A stretch of 52,501 nt of DNA, from positions 1 through 52,501 of the forward strand of contig JABFRW010000008.1 in assembly GCA_013140805.1 (NCBI GenBank), given 5' to 3'. Numbering within the stretch: the first letter of the stretch is position 1; every line of letters begins with the position of its first letter. Shown here in pieces: positions 9,423 through 16,378 of the stretch. Both the position numbers and the translations under genes were made by a program. The notes under the pieces were generated by a model. That model had not been told where the DNA came from. It did no database searches and saw nothing but the letters and a program-made list of their open reading frames with translations. Source of the stretch: Candidatus Eisenbacteria bacterium (lineage in GTDB: Bacteria; Eisenbacteria; RBG-16-71-46).

Positions 9423-10178
9423 TCACGCCGCGCCGCGCCGTGCCACGCGCAAGTCGGGCAGGCGCACGTCGAGCCGCACCTCGGGATGCGCGATCGCGAT
9501 CGCGATGCAGTACTTGCTCAGACGGCGCGGCCGCGAACCGCCGGCTCTCAGCGCCGACATGGCCGGGGTGCTGCGGCAGAACGGCCATTGCTTCACTTCG
9601 ACGACCACCACGTCCTCCAGTTCTCGCCGACCGTGCCGGCCCTCAATGGCAAGGTCGAAATCGAGCGTGACGCGCTCGTGCGATCTCAGCCCCAGCAGCG
9701 TGATCCGTCGGAATTCCGTCCACACCTCGGGGGCCACCGGTTGCTCACTTCCGGTGTGCAGGCGAACGAATGCCCGGTCTTCCTCACTCAGCTCGCTCTC
9801 GCCATACGCGCGACCACGCCACTGCTTGAACGTCTCCAGCTCGGTCCGGCGCGACTTGACCTCGAGTGCAGAGACGAGCCGGTCCGGATAGTGGCGGACT
9901 CGCACCTTGTGCCGTACCCGCCGGCCGCGACGATGAGCGTGAAAGAACTCGAGCCGCGGCGTATCGAAGTAGAGCGTGCGATAGCTGGCGACCCTCGCGC
10001 TCCCGGCGGACAGCAGCGCGTAGTCGCCCGAGAGTTCGAACAGCAGCTCGGCCGCGCGCGCCGGAGCCATCGCGAACTTGGAGTCGGTGCGACGCTTGAG
10101 CACCCGGCTCGCCAATAGCTCGGGCGTCGCGGCCAGGAAACTCTCGAGCCACCCGTTCCACCGTTCGAGCGTCGGCAC
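9423..10178 (-). CDS. VTC-domain polyphosphate polymerase-like protein, copy 2
   Basis: 251 residues from GTG 10178, five bases after the stop of porin copy 3, the same length and spacing as copy 1. Tunnel motifs are LKRRTDSKF, ASYRTLYFDT, RRVRHKVRVRHYPD, ALEVKSRRTE, FRRITLLGLRSHERV, VVVEVKQWPF and LSKYC; this copy keeps the Lys in LEVK that copy 1 shows as Arg. The family makes polyphosphate from ATP at the inner face of a membrane in yeast, using a separate membrane partner. Here the expected partner DUF4956 is lost downstream to a deletion and insertion, so this copy may rely on the intact DUF4956 at 5914 or work alone. The frame is open far upstream but that part has no VTC similarity. 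Confidence 0.82.
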   Translation of the reverse strand: MPTLERWNGWLESFLAATPELLASRVLKRRTDSKFAMAPARAAELLFELSGDYALLSAGSARVASYRTLYFDTPRLEFFHAHRRGRRVRHKVRVRHYPDRLVSALEVKSRRTELETFKQWRGRAYGESELSEEDRAFVRLHTGSEQPVAPEVWTEFRRITLLGLRSHERVTLDFDLAIEGRHGRRELEDVVVVEVKQWPFCRSTPAMSALRAGGSRPRRLSKYCIAIAIAHPEVRLDVRLPDLRVARRGAA

Positions 10179-10183
10179 GTGGC

Positions 10184-11266
10184 TCAGAACCGCACCTGGG
10201 TCCACAGGTAGAGCTTGTCGTCCCCGCGCACGGCGTCTACGAGCTTTCGATACTCGTAGTTCACCAGGAAGCGCAGTCGCTCGTGCGGGAGCCCCCAGTA
10301 GGCGCCGAGCACGTAGCGCTTGAACTCGTCGTCGAAGTCTTCGTAGCGGAGGATCGGGCCGATCGGCGACCCGGTCTTCCCCACCAGGTTGATGTACCAG
10401 CCCAGCGGCTCGTCGGTCTCGCCGGTGGACTTGTCCTCCTGATGACCGCTCACGGCCTCGGCACTCAGAAACAGGCGCGGATGATCGAGCTCGAAGTCCG
10501 CGCCGTAGCGATTGAAGACCACCAGGAAGTCGTCCGCGGGATCCACCGGGTCGTCGCCGGTTTCGAACAGATCGCCCGCGCCGCCCGAAATCCCGAACCG
10601 CGTCATCCAGTCGCCCGGGTCGTTGCGATAGCGCAGCCCCAGCCGCCCCCACACGTTCTTCCGGCTCGTGTTGTCGTCCTGAACGTTCATGCCCGCGCCA
10701 TTGACGATCGTGAGCGCGTCTTCGAGGCGCAGACCCTTGCCGAGTTTCAGGTTTCCGATCAGACCCACGCCGATGTCACGCAGGTTGATGCCGCGCGCGA
10801 GATTGTCCGAGACATCCGTGCGATTGACTGCGAACAGGTTGCTCGACGACTCGCGGTTCTCGTAGCCGAACTGCGTCTTCTGCTGCCCCAAGCGGATCTG
10901 ATGCCGAGGAATCACACGAAATCGAATGAACGCGTCGCGGAGAACGGTCGAGATCTCGGGCGCGCGCGGATCGAACTCCACGTTGTAGGACACCCGGCGC
11001 GAAACATCGCCCTCGACGCGGATACGAACCCGCTGCACCCGGACTAGGTCGTTGTCCACGAGCGAATCCTCGCCGGTGGCGAACGCATATTTGTAGAAGA
11101 CCTGTACGTAGCCGGAGACGCTCGGCGGTCCAGGCTTCCAGCCCGGTGCCGCACGTACGGAATCCTCCGCGTTCGATGACTCACCGGGCTGCGCGTGGCC
11201 GCTGCCGCACCACAGGAGAACACACAGCACTGCCAGTCCCCGAATCGCGGGGATGCGTTCCTTCAT
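10184..11266 (-). CDS. Phosphate-selective porin O/P family, copy 3
   Basis: 360 residues from ATG 11266, with AGAGG as ribosome binding site about seven bases upstream and a signal peptide ending SGHAQ. It is highly similar to copy 2 across its length and ends LYLWTQVRF. Its segment FGYENRESSSNLFAVNRTDV is closer to copy 1 (FGYENRESSGNLFTVNRAEV) than to copy 2, suggesting local sequence exchange. It is followed after five bases by VTC copy 2. The gene lies 136 bases downstream of the ECF sigma/anti-sigma pair and carries the conserved 20-base upstream element. Phosphate or polyphosphate passage is inferred from family. Confidence 0.85.
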   Translation of the reverse strand: MKERIPAIRGLAVLCVLLWCGSGHAQPGESSNAEDSVRAAPGWKPGPPSVSGYVQVFYKYAFATGEDSLVDNDLVRVQRVRIRVEGDVSRRVSYNVEFDPRAPEISTVLRDAFIRFRVIPRHQIRLGQQKTQFGYENRESSSNLFAVNRTDVSDNLARGINLRDIGVGLIGNLKLGKGLRLEDALTIVNGAGMNVQDDNTSRKNVWGRLGLRYRNDPGDWMTRFGISGGAGDLFETGDDPVDPADDFLVVFNRYGADFELDHPRLFLSAEAVSGHQEDKSTGETDEPLGWYINLVGKTGSPIGPILRYEDFDDEFKRYVLGAYWGLPHERLRFLVNYEYRKLVDAVRGDDKLYLWTQVRF

Positions 11267-11327
11267 GACAACCTCTACGGGTTGGGGGGTCGGAGTGTCG
11301 CGGGTCGTGGAGAAGGAGCAGACGAGC

Positions 11328-11347
11328 GCGGAGGTTTGTGACAAGCC
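11328..11347 (-). promoter_or_regulatory. Conserved upstream element of porin copy 3
   Basis: Identical 20 bases to 8429-8448, 61 bases before the start of porin copy 3, in the gap between this gene and the anti-sigma gene. Flanking bases are also similar in both copies (GAAGG, then CAG, before the element on the plus strand), while the rest of the leader has diverged. Conservation of this block above its surroundings favours a functional site. Confidence 0.45.
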
Positions 11348-11402
11348 TCGGTGACCCGCGCGGGAGCGCCGCCGACCTTAGCAGCCGGTGACCCCGGAGG
11401 CC

Positions 11403-12152
11403 CTAGAACGTCGTGAGCCTCAGACGGTACGGCGGGCTCGAGTCCGCGGAAGCTGCGGTCGTAATGCGCGGGCCGTCCTTCAAGAACAACTGCCGGCCCG
11501 CGACCCGGATCTCGACCCACGGGGCATGGCGTGGAATCTCGACTTCGAAAGAAGCGGAGGAGCCTCGATTGTCCACGACCAATTGCCGGACACCCGAAGT
11601 GAAGTTCGCGGCGCCGATCGGCGCGTGCACAGAGACCTCGGCGCCATCGGTGAGCGTCACTCGCGCTTCCCCGGCACTCTGGATCGAGCTGAATTCGATC
11701 ACCAGTTCACGCTCGATCGGCACCGTGATTCCGCCGGCCTGAAACTCCTCGTGCGAACGCGTCGGCTCGACCTGGGCCGGCGCTTCGGTGCGCTCGCCGA
11801 CCCATCCGGCCACCGCCGCCACCCATGCGGGCAGCGGCGAGCCCGGTGCCGCGTAGGCTGCACCCGCGAGCACGACGACCAGCGCGAAGCCGGCCGCCTG
11901 TCGGGCCAGTTCCGCCGGACGCGTGCGCGCTCGCGCCGCGGACCGGACCACGATTGTTTCGGCATCCACGCGCGGCGCCGCACGATCCACCGACTCGAGT
12001 AGCGCGTCCACATTGCGTTCCTCGCGCTCGGCTTCATCCACCGTGCTCCGACACTCGATGCACGCCGCGAGATGTTCCAACGCCGCGAGTTCTTCGGACG
12101 CCGCCAGCTCGCCGTGCCTCAGGCGCTGGATCTGCTCCTCGTCAAGATGCAT
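11403..12152 (-). CDS. Anti-sigma factor with zinc-finger (ZAS-like) domain
   Basis: 249 residues from ATG 12152. The N-terminal cytoplasmic part contains EHLAACIEC, an HxxxCxxC motif as in zinc-binding anti-sigma domains. One membrane helix follows (GFALVVVLAGAAYAA, with a second hydrophobic stretch WVAAVAGWVG). The C-terminal part from about residue 120 is a periplasmic beta-rich domain (ITVPIERELVIEFSS, VEVSVHAP-like strands) resembling FecR-type sensor regions. The start overlaps the end of the ECF sigma gene by 11 bases, the standard sigma/anti-sigma arrangement. It would hold the sigma factor inactive at the membrane until a periplasmic signal arrives; the signal is unknown, but the downstream porins suggest an envelope or phosphate cue. 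Confidence 0.78.
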   Translation of the reverse strand: MHLDEEQIQRLRHGELAASEELAALEHLAACIECRSTVDEAEREERNVDALLESVDRAAPRVDAETIVVRSAARARTRPAELARQAAGFALVVVLAGAAYAAPGSPLPAWVAAVAGWVGERTEAPAQVEPTRSHEEFQAGGITVPIERELVIEFSSIQSAGEARVTLTDGAEVSVHAPIGAANFTSGVRQLVVDNRGSSASFEVEIPRHAPWVEIRVAGRQLFLKDGPRITTAASADSSPPYRLRLTTF

Positions 12153-12744
12153 CCGGCGCCTCCTGGTACCGCTCGAGAAAGGCGCGTCGTGCACGCGCCA
12201 GCAACACTCCCACGCTCGCCTCGTTGAGCCCCAGCGTGACCGCGATCTCACGGTAGCGATAGCCTTCGGATCTCAACAGCAACAGGCGCTGCTCGCGTTC
12301 CGGCATCTGATCCAGTGTGGCGCGCACGCGACGGCGGGACTCCTCCGACCCGGCCCGTTCGTCCGGCGCGGACGGCGGATCGCCGAGCGATTGTTCGCCG
12401 CGCGTCGGCGTCAACAGCCTCAGCCGCCGACTGCGAGTGGTCTTCTCGTTTCGAAACAGGTTCATGGCCACCGTGATCAGCCACGCCTCGGGCTCATCCG
12501 GCATCGCGCCACGCTGGTACAAGCGGACAAACGCCTCCTGCGCGACATCGGCCGCCAGCTCCCGCTCGCCCGAAAGCCGGTTCAGAAAGCGATAGAGACG
12601 CTGGAAGTCGGCATCGAAGAGTTGCTCGAAGCGCGCTCGAAACGAAGGCGTGGACTCAGTCAGCGGGTGAAAACCCTCCACACCGGAGCGCTCCGAGCGC
12701 CCCGATGCCCTGTCGCGAAGGTAAATCAGTTCCGGACCGTCCAC
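12142..12744 (-). CDS. ECF-type RNA polymerase sigma factor
   Basis: 200 residues. Region 2 is FDADFQRLYRFLNRLSGERE to DVAQEAFVRLYQR with the core-binding and -10 reading helices, and region 4 is LDQMPEREQRLLLLRSEGY followed by YREIAVTLGLNEASVGVLLA, a clear helix-turn-helix. The start is GTG 12744 with a strong GGAGG Shine-Dalgarno upstream. It is co-transcribed with its anti-sigma gene. A CTTGTCACA motif 38 bases upstream recurs before porin copies 2 and 3, so autoregulation and control of the porin-VTC modules is a testable idea. The TonB receptor gene ends 64 bases upstream on the same strand. Confidence 0.88.
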   Translation of the reverse strand: MDGPELIYLRDRASGRSERSGVEGFHPLTESTPSFRARFEQLFDADFQRLYRFLNRLSGERELAADVAQEAFVRLYQRGAMPDEPEAWLITVAMNLFRNEKTTRSRRLRLLTPTRGEQSLGDPPSAPDERAGSEESRRRVRATLDQMPEREQRLLLLRSEGYRYREIAVTLGLNEASVGVLLARARRAFLERYQEAPDAS

Positions 12745-12782
12745 GCCCCCTCCAACAGATGGAACCGGGGACGCGGTCGGGA

Positions 12783-12791
12783 TGTGACAAG
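12783..12791 (-). promoter_or_regulatory. CTTGTCACA motif upstream of ECF sigma gene
   Basis: In gene direction the text is CTTGTCACA, 38 bases before the GTG start, matching the core of the elements upstream of porins 2 and 3. ECF-dependent promoters of several groups have TGTCACA-like -35 boxes. No shared -10 box was obvious to me, so the promoter role is tentative. Confidence 0.35.
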
Positions 12792-12808
12792 TCGTGGATC
12801 CGAGGCCG

Positions 12809-15061
12809 TCAAAACTGCCAGTCCACCCCCGCCACCAGCACTCCCAGCGGGCGCAACTCGATGCCGATCAGCCGATCCTCTCCCGCCGGTCGCACATAGG
12901 TCAGAATGTTCATGCGACCCAGGATATTCGAAGCACTCGCGAACGCCTCCAGTCGTGCCTCGCGCCCCCACAGGTGAAGGTGCCAGTGCATGCGCAGCCC
13001 CACGTCTACACTCAGATAGCCGGGCAGCGCGACCGCGCCCAGTGGCTCGTTGCCGTAGTGGGGACTGTCGGAGAACTCGCAGCCCCGATTGAGCAGATTG
13101 CAGGCACTCCAGTCGAAGCCCCCCGGCACCACGGTGGTGCGCCGCCCCAGCACCGCGACCGCGCCGAGCCGCACCGACGAAGTCGCACTCGGGAACACGA
13201 TCACGCCGCCATCGAGGTGGTGCGCGGCCCCATGGTCCGGCACGTAGCTCGAGTCGCCGTACTCATAGCGCACGCGCTGCCAGCCGTAGCTCGCAACCAG
13301 CCCCCAGCGCGCCGAGCTGATGGCGAGGTCCGCCGATACGCCGCGTGCGCGCGCCTCGCCGCGGGTGAATCCCCCAGTCGAGAACGGCTCGCCATCGCGA
13401 GGCGCCACCAGTAACACCTCGCGCGCAACCCGCTCGTAGCCCTGCACGCCGATGCGGACCCCTGCCCACGGCCGGACAATGATCGCGGCCGAGGCCTGAT
13501 CGCTGTTCGCCACTGGCACACGCGCGCCGTCGGCGGCGACGAACACGTCCACCGGGAAGATGTTGCTGACCACCGACTCCGGATTCCGCAACGATTGCGC
13601 GAATTGCTGAGTGCGAGCGCACGCGCAGGACAGCTCGAGCTGCTCGGTGGGGGTCCACTTGAGTCCTGCGCGCGGGCTCGAGTACGCCTCGCGGTCGGCG
13701 AGCGCGAGCGCGGCCCCGACTTGGATCTGCACCTGAGCGCCGAGCGGCCGGTCGTGCTGGAGGGTCAGGGTCGTGACGGGCGGGCGTGCATCGAGGTCCA
13801 GCCGCGGGCCGCCGGCGGAATCCGGTTCGATCTGATAGCGGGTGCGCAGCGCCTCCATGCGCAGTGCCGCGACCGTGGATCCCCGCGCACGGTGTTCGAA
13901 TGTGGCGAGCGCTCCCAGGTCCCTGCGAGTGCCGGTCAGCTCGATGCCGCCTGGGGCAGCCAGCCAGTCGGAACTCACCTCGCCGTCGGCGCTCCAGGCG
14001 CGTACGCTGAAGGACTGATTCGCCTGCGCGCGACTCCACTCACCACCGAGCGAGCGGCCATGCCAGTCGAACGCATTGCGGCGACCGCGCTGACTCACGG
14101 AGTCCTCCGAGACTGCCGACGCGCCGGCGCGATTGCCGTTTCCGTACATGAGTACTCGCGCTCGGCCGCCCAGCAGCGGCGACTCGAGCTTGGCGAACCA
14201 GTCGCGGCTGGTGCTCTTCAGGTAGGACGACTCGCCACGCGGCGCCAGCACATCGTGAAGGCCGGATCGGCCACTCAGCAGGTAGCCCGCTCCTGAGTCA
14301 CCCAACGGACCGTCGAGCGTGAGTCGCGTCTGGGTGGTGCTCACGCTGCCTTGGGCGCGAAATCGTTCACCCGGAGCGCGCGTCGCAGCCTCGATCGAGC
14401 CCGACAACGCGTGCGGGTGCGAAGGGGATGGCACTGAGGACGACAGCACCAGTCGCGAAAGCGCGTCGGGATTCCACGCACTCGCGACTCCTGCGACGTG
14501 ATAGGGGCTGAGCACCGGAATGCCGTCGATCAGGTACGCGGTCTGATCCGAGGCTCCGCCGCGAATGTGAACGCCGCTCGGCGATTCGGGTCGGACCACC
14601 ACGTCTCCCCCGCTCAAGGCGACGAGCGCGTCGGGCTCGGTCAGGAGCGGATGATTCCTCATCGCGGCGATCGAGAGCACGCGATCGTGGCGCACGGCCG
14701 AATCCGCGCTCTCGGTGCCGCGCACGGTGACCCGTGCGCGCACCTGCACAGTCGAGAGCTGAACCGGCTCGGGCTCGAGCGACACGTTGATTTCCAGCTC
14801 GCCACCGCGCGGCACCAGCGCGTGCAGCGAACGTGGCGCGTACCCGAGACACCGGACCGCGACGTGATGCGGCCCCGCCGGCACGTGCGGCAGGGCGTAG
14901 CGGCCGTCAGCGCTCGTGAGCGCTGACACGCCGATGTCGGTGAGCGCGACCACCGCGCCGGGAAGCGGGGCTCGGGTCTCGCTGTCGCGAACCGTTCCGG
15001 CGATGGTTGCCAGCGTCGCCTGTGTCGCGAGTAGAACTGCGCCGAGAAGCAAGCCGGCCAT
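12809..15061 (-). CDS. TonB-dependent receptor with N-terminal carboxypeptidase-regulatory-like domain
   Basis: 750 residues from ATG 15061 with the strong ribosome site GAGGAG. A signal peptide (MAGLLLGAVLLATQATLA) leads into a CarboxypepD_reg-like domain (GTVRDSETRAPLPGAVV to YALPHVPAGPHHVAVRCLGY), then a plug (PLLTEPDALVALSGGDVVVR, GVHIRGGASDQTAYLIDGIP) and a barrel ending VLVAGVDWQF with the terminal Phe. Such receptors import scarce ligands through the outer membrane using TonB energy. No ligand can be named. It lacks an obvious STN signalling domain, so classical FecA-type signalling to the downstream ECF sigma gene is not supported despite adjacency. Confidence 0.85.
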   Translation of the reverse strand: MAGLLLGAVLLATQATLATIAGTVRDSETRAPLPGAVVALTDIGVSALTSADGRYALPHVPAGPHHVAVRCLGYAPRSLHALVPRGGELEINVSLEPEPVQLSTVQVRARVTVRGTESADSAVRHDRVLSIAAMRNHPLLTEPDALVALSGGDVVVRPESPSGVHIRGGASDQTAYLIDGIPVLSPYHVAGVASAWNPDALSRLVLSSSVPSPSHPHALSGSIEAATRAPGERFRAQGSVSTTQTRLTLDGPLGDSGAGYLLSGRSGLHDVLAPRGESSYLKSTSRDWFAKLESPLLGGRARVLMYGNGNRAGASAVSEDSVSQRGRRNAFDWHGRSLGGEWSRAQANQSFSVRAWSADGEVSSDWLAAPGGIELTGTRRDLGALATFEHRARGSTVAALRMEALRTRYQIEPDSAGGPRLDLDARPPVTTLTLQHDRPLGAQVQIQVGAALALADREAYSSPRAGLKWTPTEQLELSCACARTQQFAQSLRNPESVVSNIFPVDVFVAADGARVPVANSDQASAAIIVRPWAGVRIGVQGYERVAREVLLVAPRDGEPFSTGGFTRGEARARGVSADLAISSARWGLVASYGWQRVRYEYGDSSYVPDHGAAHHLDGGVIVFPSATSSVRLGAVAVLGRRTTVVPGGFDWSACNLLNRGCEFSDSPHYGNEPLGAVALPGYLSVDVGLRMHWHLHLWGREARLEAFASASNILGRMNILTYVRPAGEDRLIGIELRPLGVLVAGVDWQF

Positions 15062-15180
15062 TCAATCTCCTCGGAACTGGATGCGATGGGGCGTGGTCGT
15101 GTTGCAGCAACATACCCCGGAAGGTGGTGCGGGTTCGAGCTTGGGATCCGAGAGAGTCCCCGAAGTGGGGGCCGGTGGCG

Positions 15181-15489
15181 CTACGCGCCGCGACTCTCGT
15201 GCCGGGCGCAGGCAAGCAGGTCGGCGACTCCGAGCTCTGCCGCCCAGTGATCGAGATAGGTTTCGGCCGCCTCGGCAATCGCATGACGCGAGACATAGAA
15301 TTCCGACTCGAGCGCCTGCGCGAGAGCCTCCAGTTGTTCGGACGAGGCGTCAATCACGAAGTCCACATCAGCCGAAGCGCGAAAAGTGCCGTGTGCAGAA
15401 CTCGCGACCGAACCGCCAACGTGATAGGCGATTCCGAGTCGCTCCAAGGTCTGGGCGATCTCGACGACGAATTCCATCGGGTTCGTCAC
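15181..15489 (-). CDS. Nucleotidyltransferase-like protein, internally shortened
   Basis: 102 residues from GTG 15489, whose GTGA overlaps the stop of the preceding small gene. It has the nucleotidyltransferase core: GIAYHVGGSVASSAHG (GG/S motif) and ASADVDFVID (the DxD metal pair). Related proteins are about 170 residues; here YVSRHAIAEAAE runs straight into YLDHWAAELGVADLLA, the usual C terminus, so a block of roughly 60-70 residues appears missing in frame. The active-site residues are kept. It is the last gene of the winged-helix/nucleotidyltransferase operon. It may be a degenerate or minimal MNT-like enzyme. Confidence 0.65.
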   Translation of the reverse strand: MTNPMEFVVEIAQTLERLGIAYHVGGSVASSAHGTFRASADVDFVIDASSEQLEALAQALESEFYVSRHAIAEAAETYLDHWAAELGVADLLACARHESRGA

Positions 15490-15743
15490 GCGGCGCCTCG
15501 ACCACTTCGGCCGCGCTTGTGAGCGAGGACTCTCGCCGCGAGCTCCGTGCCGTGCATGAGTTCGCAAAAGAGATCGTCGAGCTCGGACTCGGTGGCAGAC
15601 GGATTGCGTCGCTTCAGGCCTTCGCGGGCCATTCCACGAACCAGCATCGTGAGGTCGTTCATCGCAGCAAGCTCTTGCGCAACCGACATGCGCCGCAGCG
15701 CCGCGTACTGAACACGACGCGCGGCTGAAGAGGTGTCGTCCAT
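15486..15743 (-). CDS. Small conserved hypothetical protein of nucleotidyltransferase operon
   Basis: 85 residues, helical and charged: ALRRMSVAQELAAMNDLTML, then REGLKRRNPSATESELDDLF and ELMHGTELAARVLAHKRGR. Similar short proteins are commonly encoded just before nucleotidyltransferase genes of this type, where they are proposed as partner or regulatory subunits. No catalytic motif is visible. ATG 15743 overlaps a palindromic operator-like site (15747-15760) that lies within its ribosome-binding region. The stop overlaps the next start as GTGA. The function is unknown. Confidence 0.6.
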   Translation of the reverse strand: MDDTSSAARRVQYAALRRMSVAQELAAMNDLTMLVRGMAREGLKRRNPSATESELDDLFCELMHGTELAARVLAHKRGRSGRGAA

Positions 15744-15746
15744 GGC

Positions 15747-15760
15747 TGGTCATGTGACCA
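15747..15760. promoter_or_regulatory. Operator-like palindrome TGGTCA-TG-TGACCA
   Basis: Perfect inverted repeat with 6-base arms and a 2-base spacer, four bases upstream of the 85-residue gene and overlapping the end of the truncated nucleotidyltransferase gene. It has the same arms as the longer palindrome at 16332-16349 in front of the winged-helix gene, so one DNA-binding protein, most simply the operon's own regulator, could bind both. Confidence 0.5.
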
Positions 15761-15995
15761 CCATGCGTGGGCAGCGGTCAATGCCCTCCCGCGGAATGGC
15801 CATTGCCCGATCGAGATCCGACTGTGTGCACTGCTCCGTCAACACGAAGTCGGCATCCAGCGAATGGTGCGCGCCACCCGAGTACAAGCTGGCACACGCG
15901 CCCCCGGTCAGCACCGCGCGGATCCCGGCGCGACGAAGTGCGTCACCGACCGCCACGGCCACGTTGGCCAGTGACTCGTCGGGCTTGAGCTTCAT
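15750..15995 (-). CDS. Nucleotidyltransferase fragment (truncated)
   Basis: 81 residues. The N terminus matches nucleotidyltransferases of the AbiEii/MNT kind: GIRAVLTGGACASLYSGG is the GG-containing motif and HSLDADFVL gives the D-x-D metal pair. Related proteins continue for another 100 or more residues; here the sequence degrades after LDRAMAIPREGIDR and stops, so the protein is only the first half of the fold. ATG 15995 overlaps the stop of the winged-helix gene (ATGA). It may be inactive, or may act with the second small nucleotidyltransferase; a decayed gene is the simpler reading. Confidence 0.6.
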   Translation of the reverse strand: MKLKPDESLANVAVAVGDALRRAGIRAVLTGGACASLYSGGAHHSLDADFVLTEQCTQSDLDRAMAIPREGIDRCPRMVVT

Positions 15996-16330
15996 GCCGG
16001 TTTGCCGGCCTTTCTGGGTCGCCGTCGGAGCGTCGCGGCCTTCGCACGCAACTTCGTCTCGGTCACGAGCAGACCATCGAGATAGCGCTCGAGGTCTTTG
16101 CGAGCTCCCGCTCTGGGGCCGAGGCGGTAGACCCGTGTTCGGCCGACTGCACGTGCGGCGACAAGTCCGTCGGCCTCCAGGGAACGCAGTGCCTTTTGGA
16201 CGCCCGAGAGATTGAGGTCGAGGAAGCGCGCGAGCTCACGTGCGTAGGTCTCGACCAGCAGTCGCATCGCCAGCAGTGCCCGCGTACGTGTGCTACTTCC
16301 GAACGGGCTGGATGTCGCGGTGACCATCAT
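15992..16330 (-). CDS. Winged-helix transcriptional regulator
   Basis: 112 residues with an ArsR/MarR-like winged helix: SPFGSSTRTRALLAMRLL, ARELARFLDLNLSGVQKALR as recognition helix, then the wing LVAARAVGRTRVYRLGP, and a basic tail LRRRPRKAGKP. No metal-binding cysteines are seen. The gene opens the nucleotidyltransferase operon and starts at ATG 16330 or 16327, directly beside an 18-bp perfect palindrome. Regulator plus nucleotidyltransferase resembles AbiE-type toxin-antitoxin organisation (AbiEi antitoxins have winged helices), but no AbiEi C-terminal domain is present, so the comparison is loose. Autoregulation is likely from operator position. Confidence 0.7.
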   Translation of the reverse strand: MMVTATSSPFGSSTRTRALLAMRLLVETYARELARFLDLNLSGVQKALRSLEADGLVAARAVGRTRVYRLGPRAGARKDLERYLDGLLVTETKLRAKAATLRRRPRKAGKPA

Positions 16331-16331
16331 G

Positions 16332-16349
16332 GGTGGTCATCTGACCACC
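16332..16349. promoter_or_regulatory. 18-bp operator-like palindrome GGTGGTCA-TC-TGACCACC
   Basis: Perfect inverted repeat with 8-base arms, two bases upstream of the winged-helix start codon. Further half-sites flank it: TGACCATC just inside the gene and GGTGGTC at 16354-16360. The clustering and the second copy at 15747-15760 support a genuine regulator binding site, probably for autorepression of this operon. Confidence 0.6.
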
Positions 16350-16378
16350 GATGGTGGTCGACCTTCAAATGCGGCGCT

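Noticed and set aside
10178-10652. N-terminal extension of VTC copy 2
   Set aside because: The extra residues overlap porin copy 3 and have no VTC similarity; GTG 10178 gives the same length as copy 1.
12142-15061. Classical FecA-FecI-FecR cell-surface signalling from the TonB receptor to the ECF sigma factor
   Set aside because: The receptor has a carboxypeptidase-regulatory-like N domain, not an STN domain, so adjacency alone is not enough.
15158-15170. Hairpin CCCC-N5-GGGG as a terminator for the nucleotidyltransferase operon
   Set aside because: The stem is only four pairs and has no T-tract; common by chance at this GC content.
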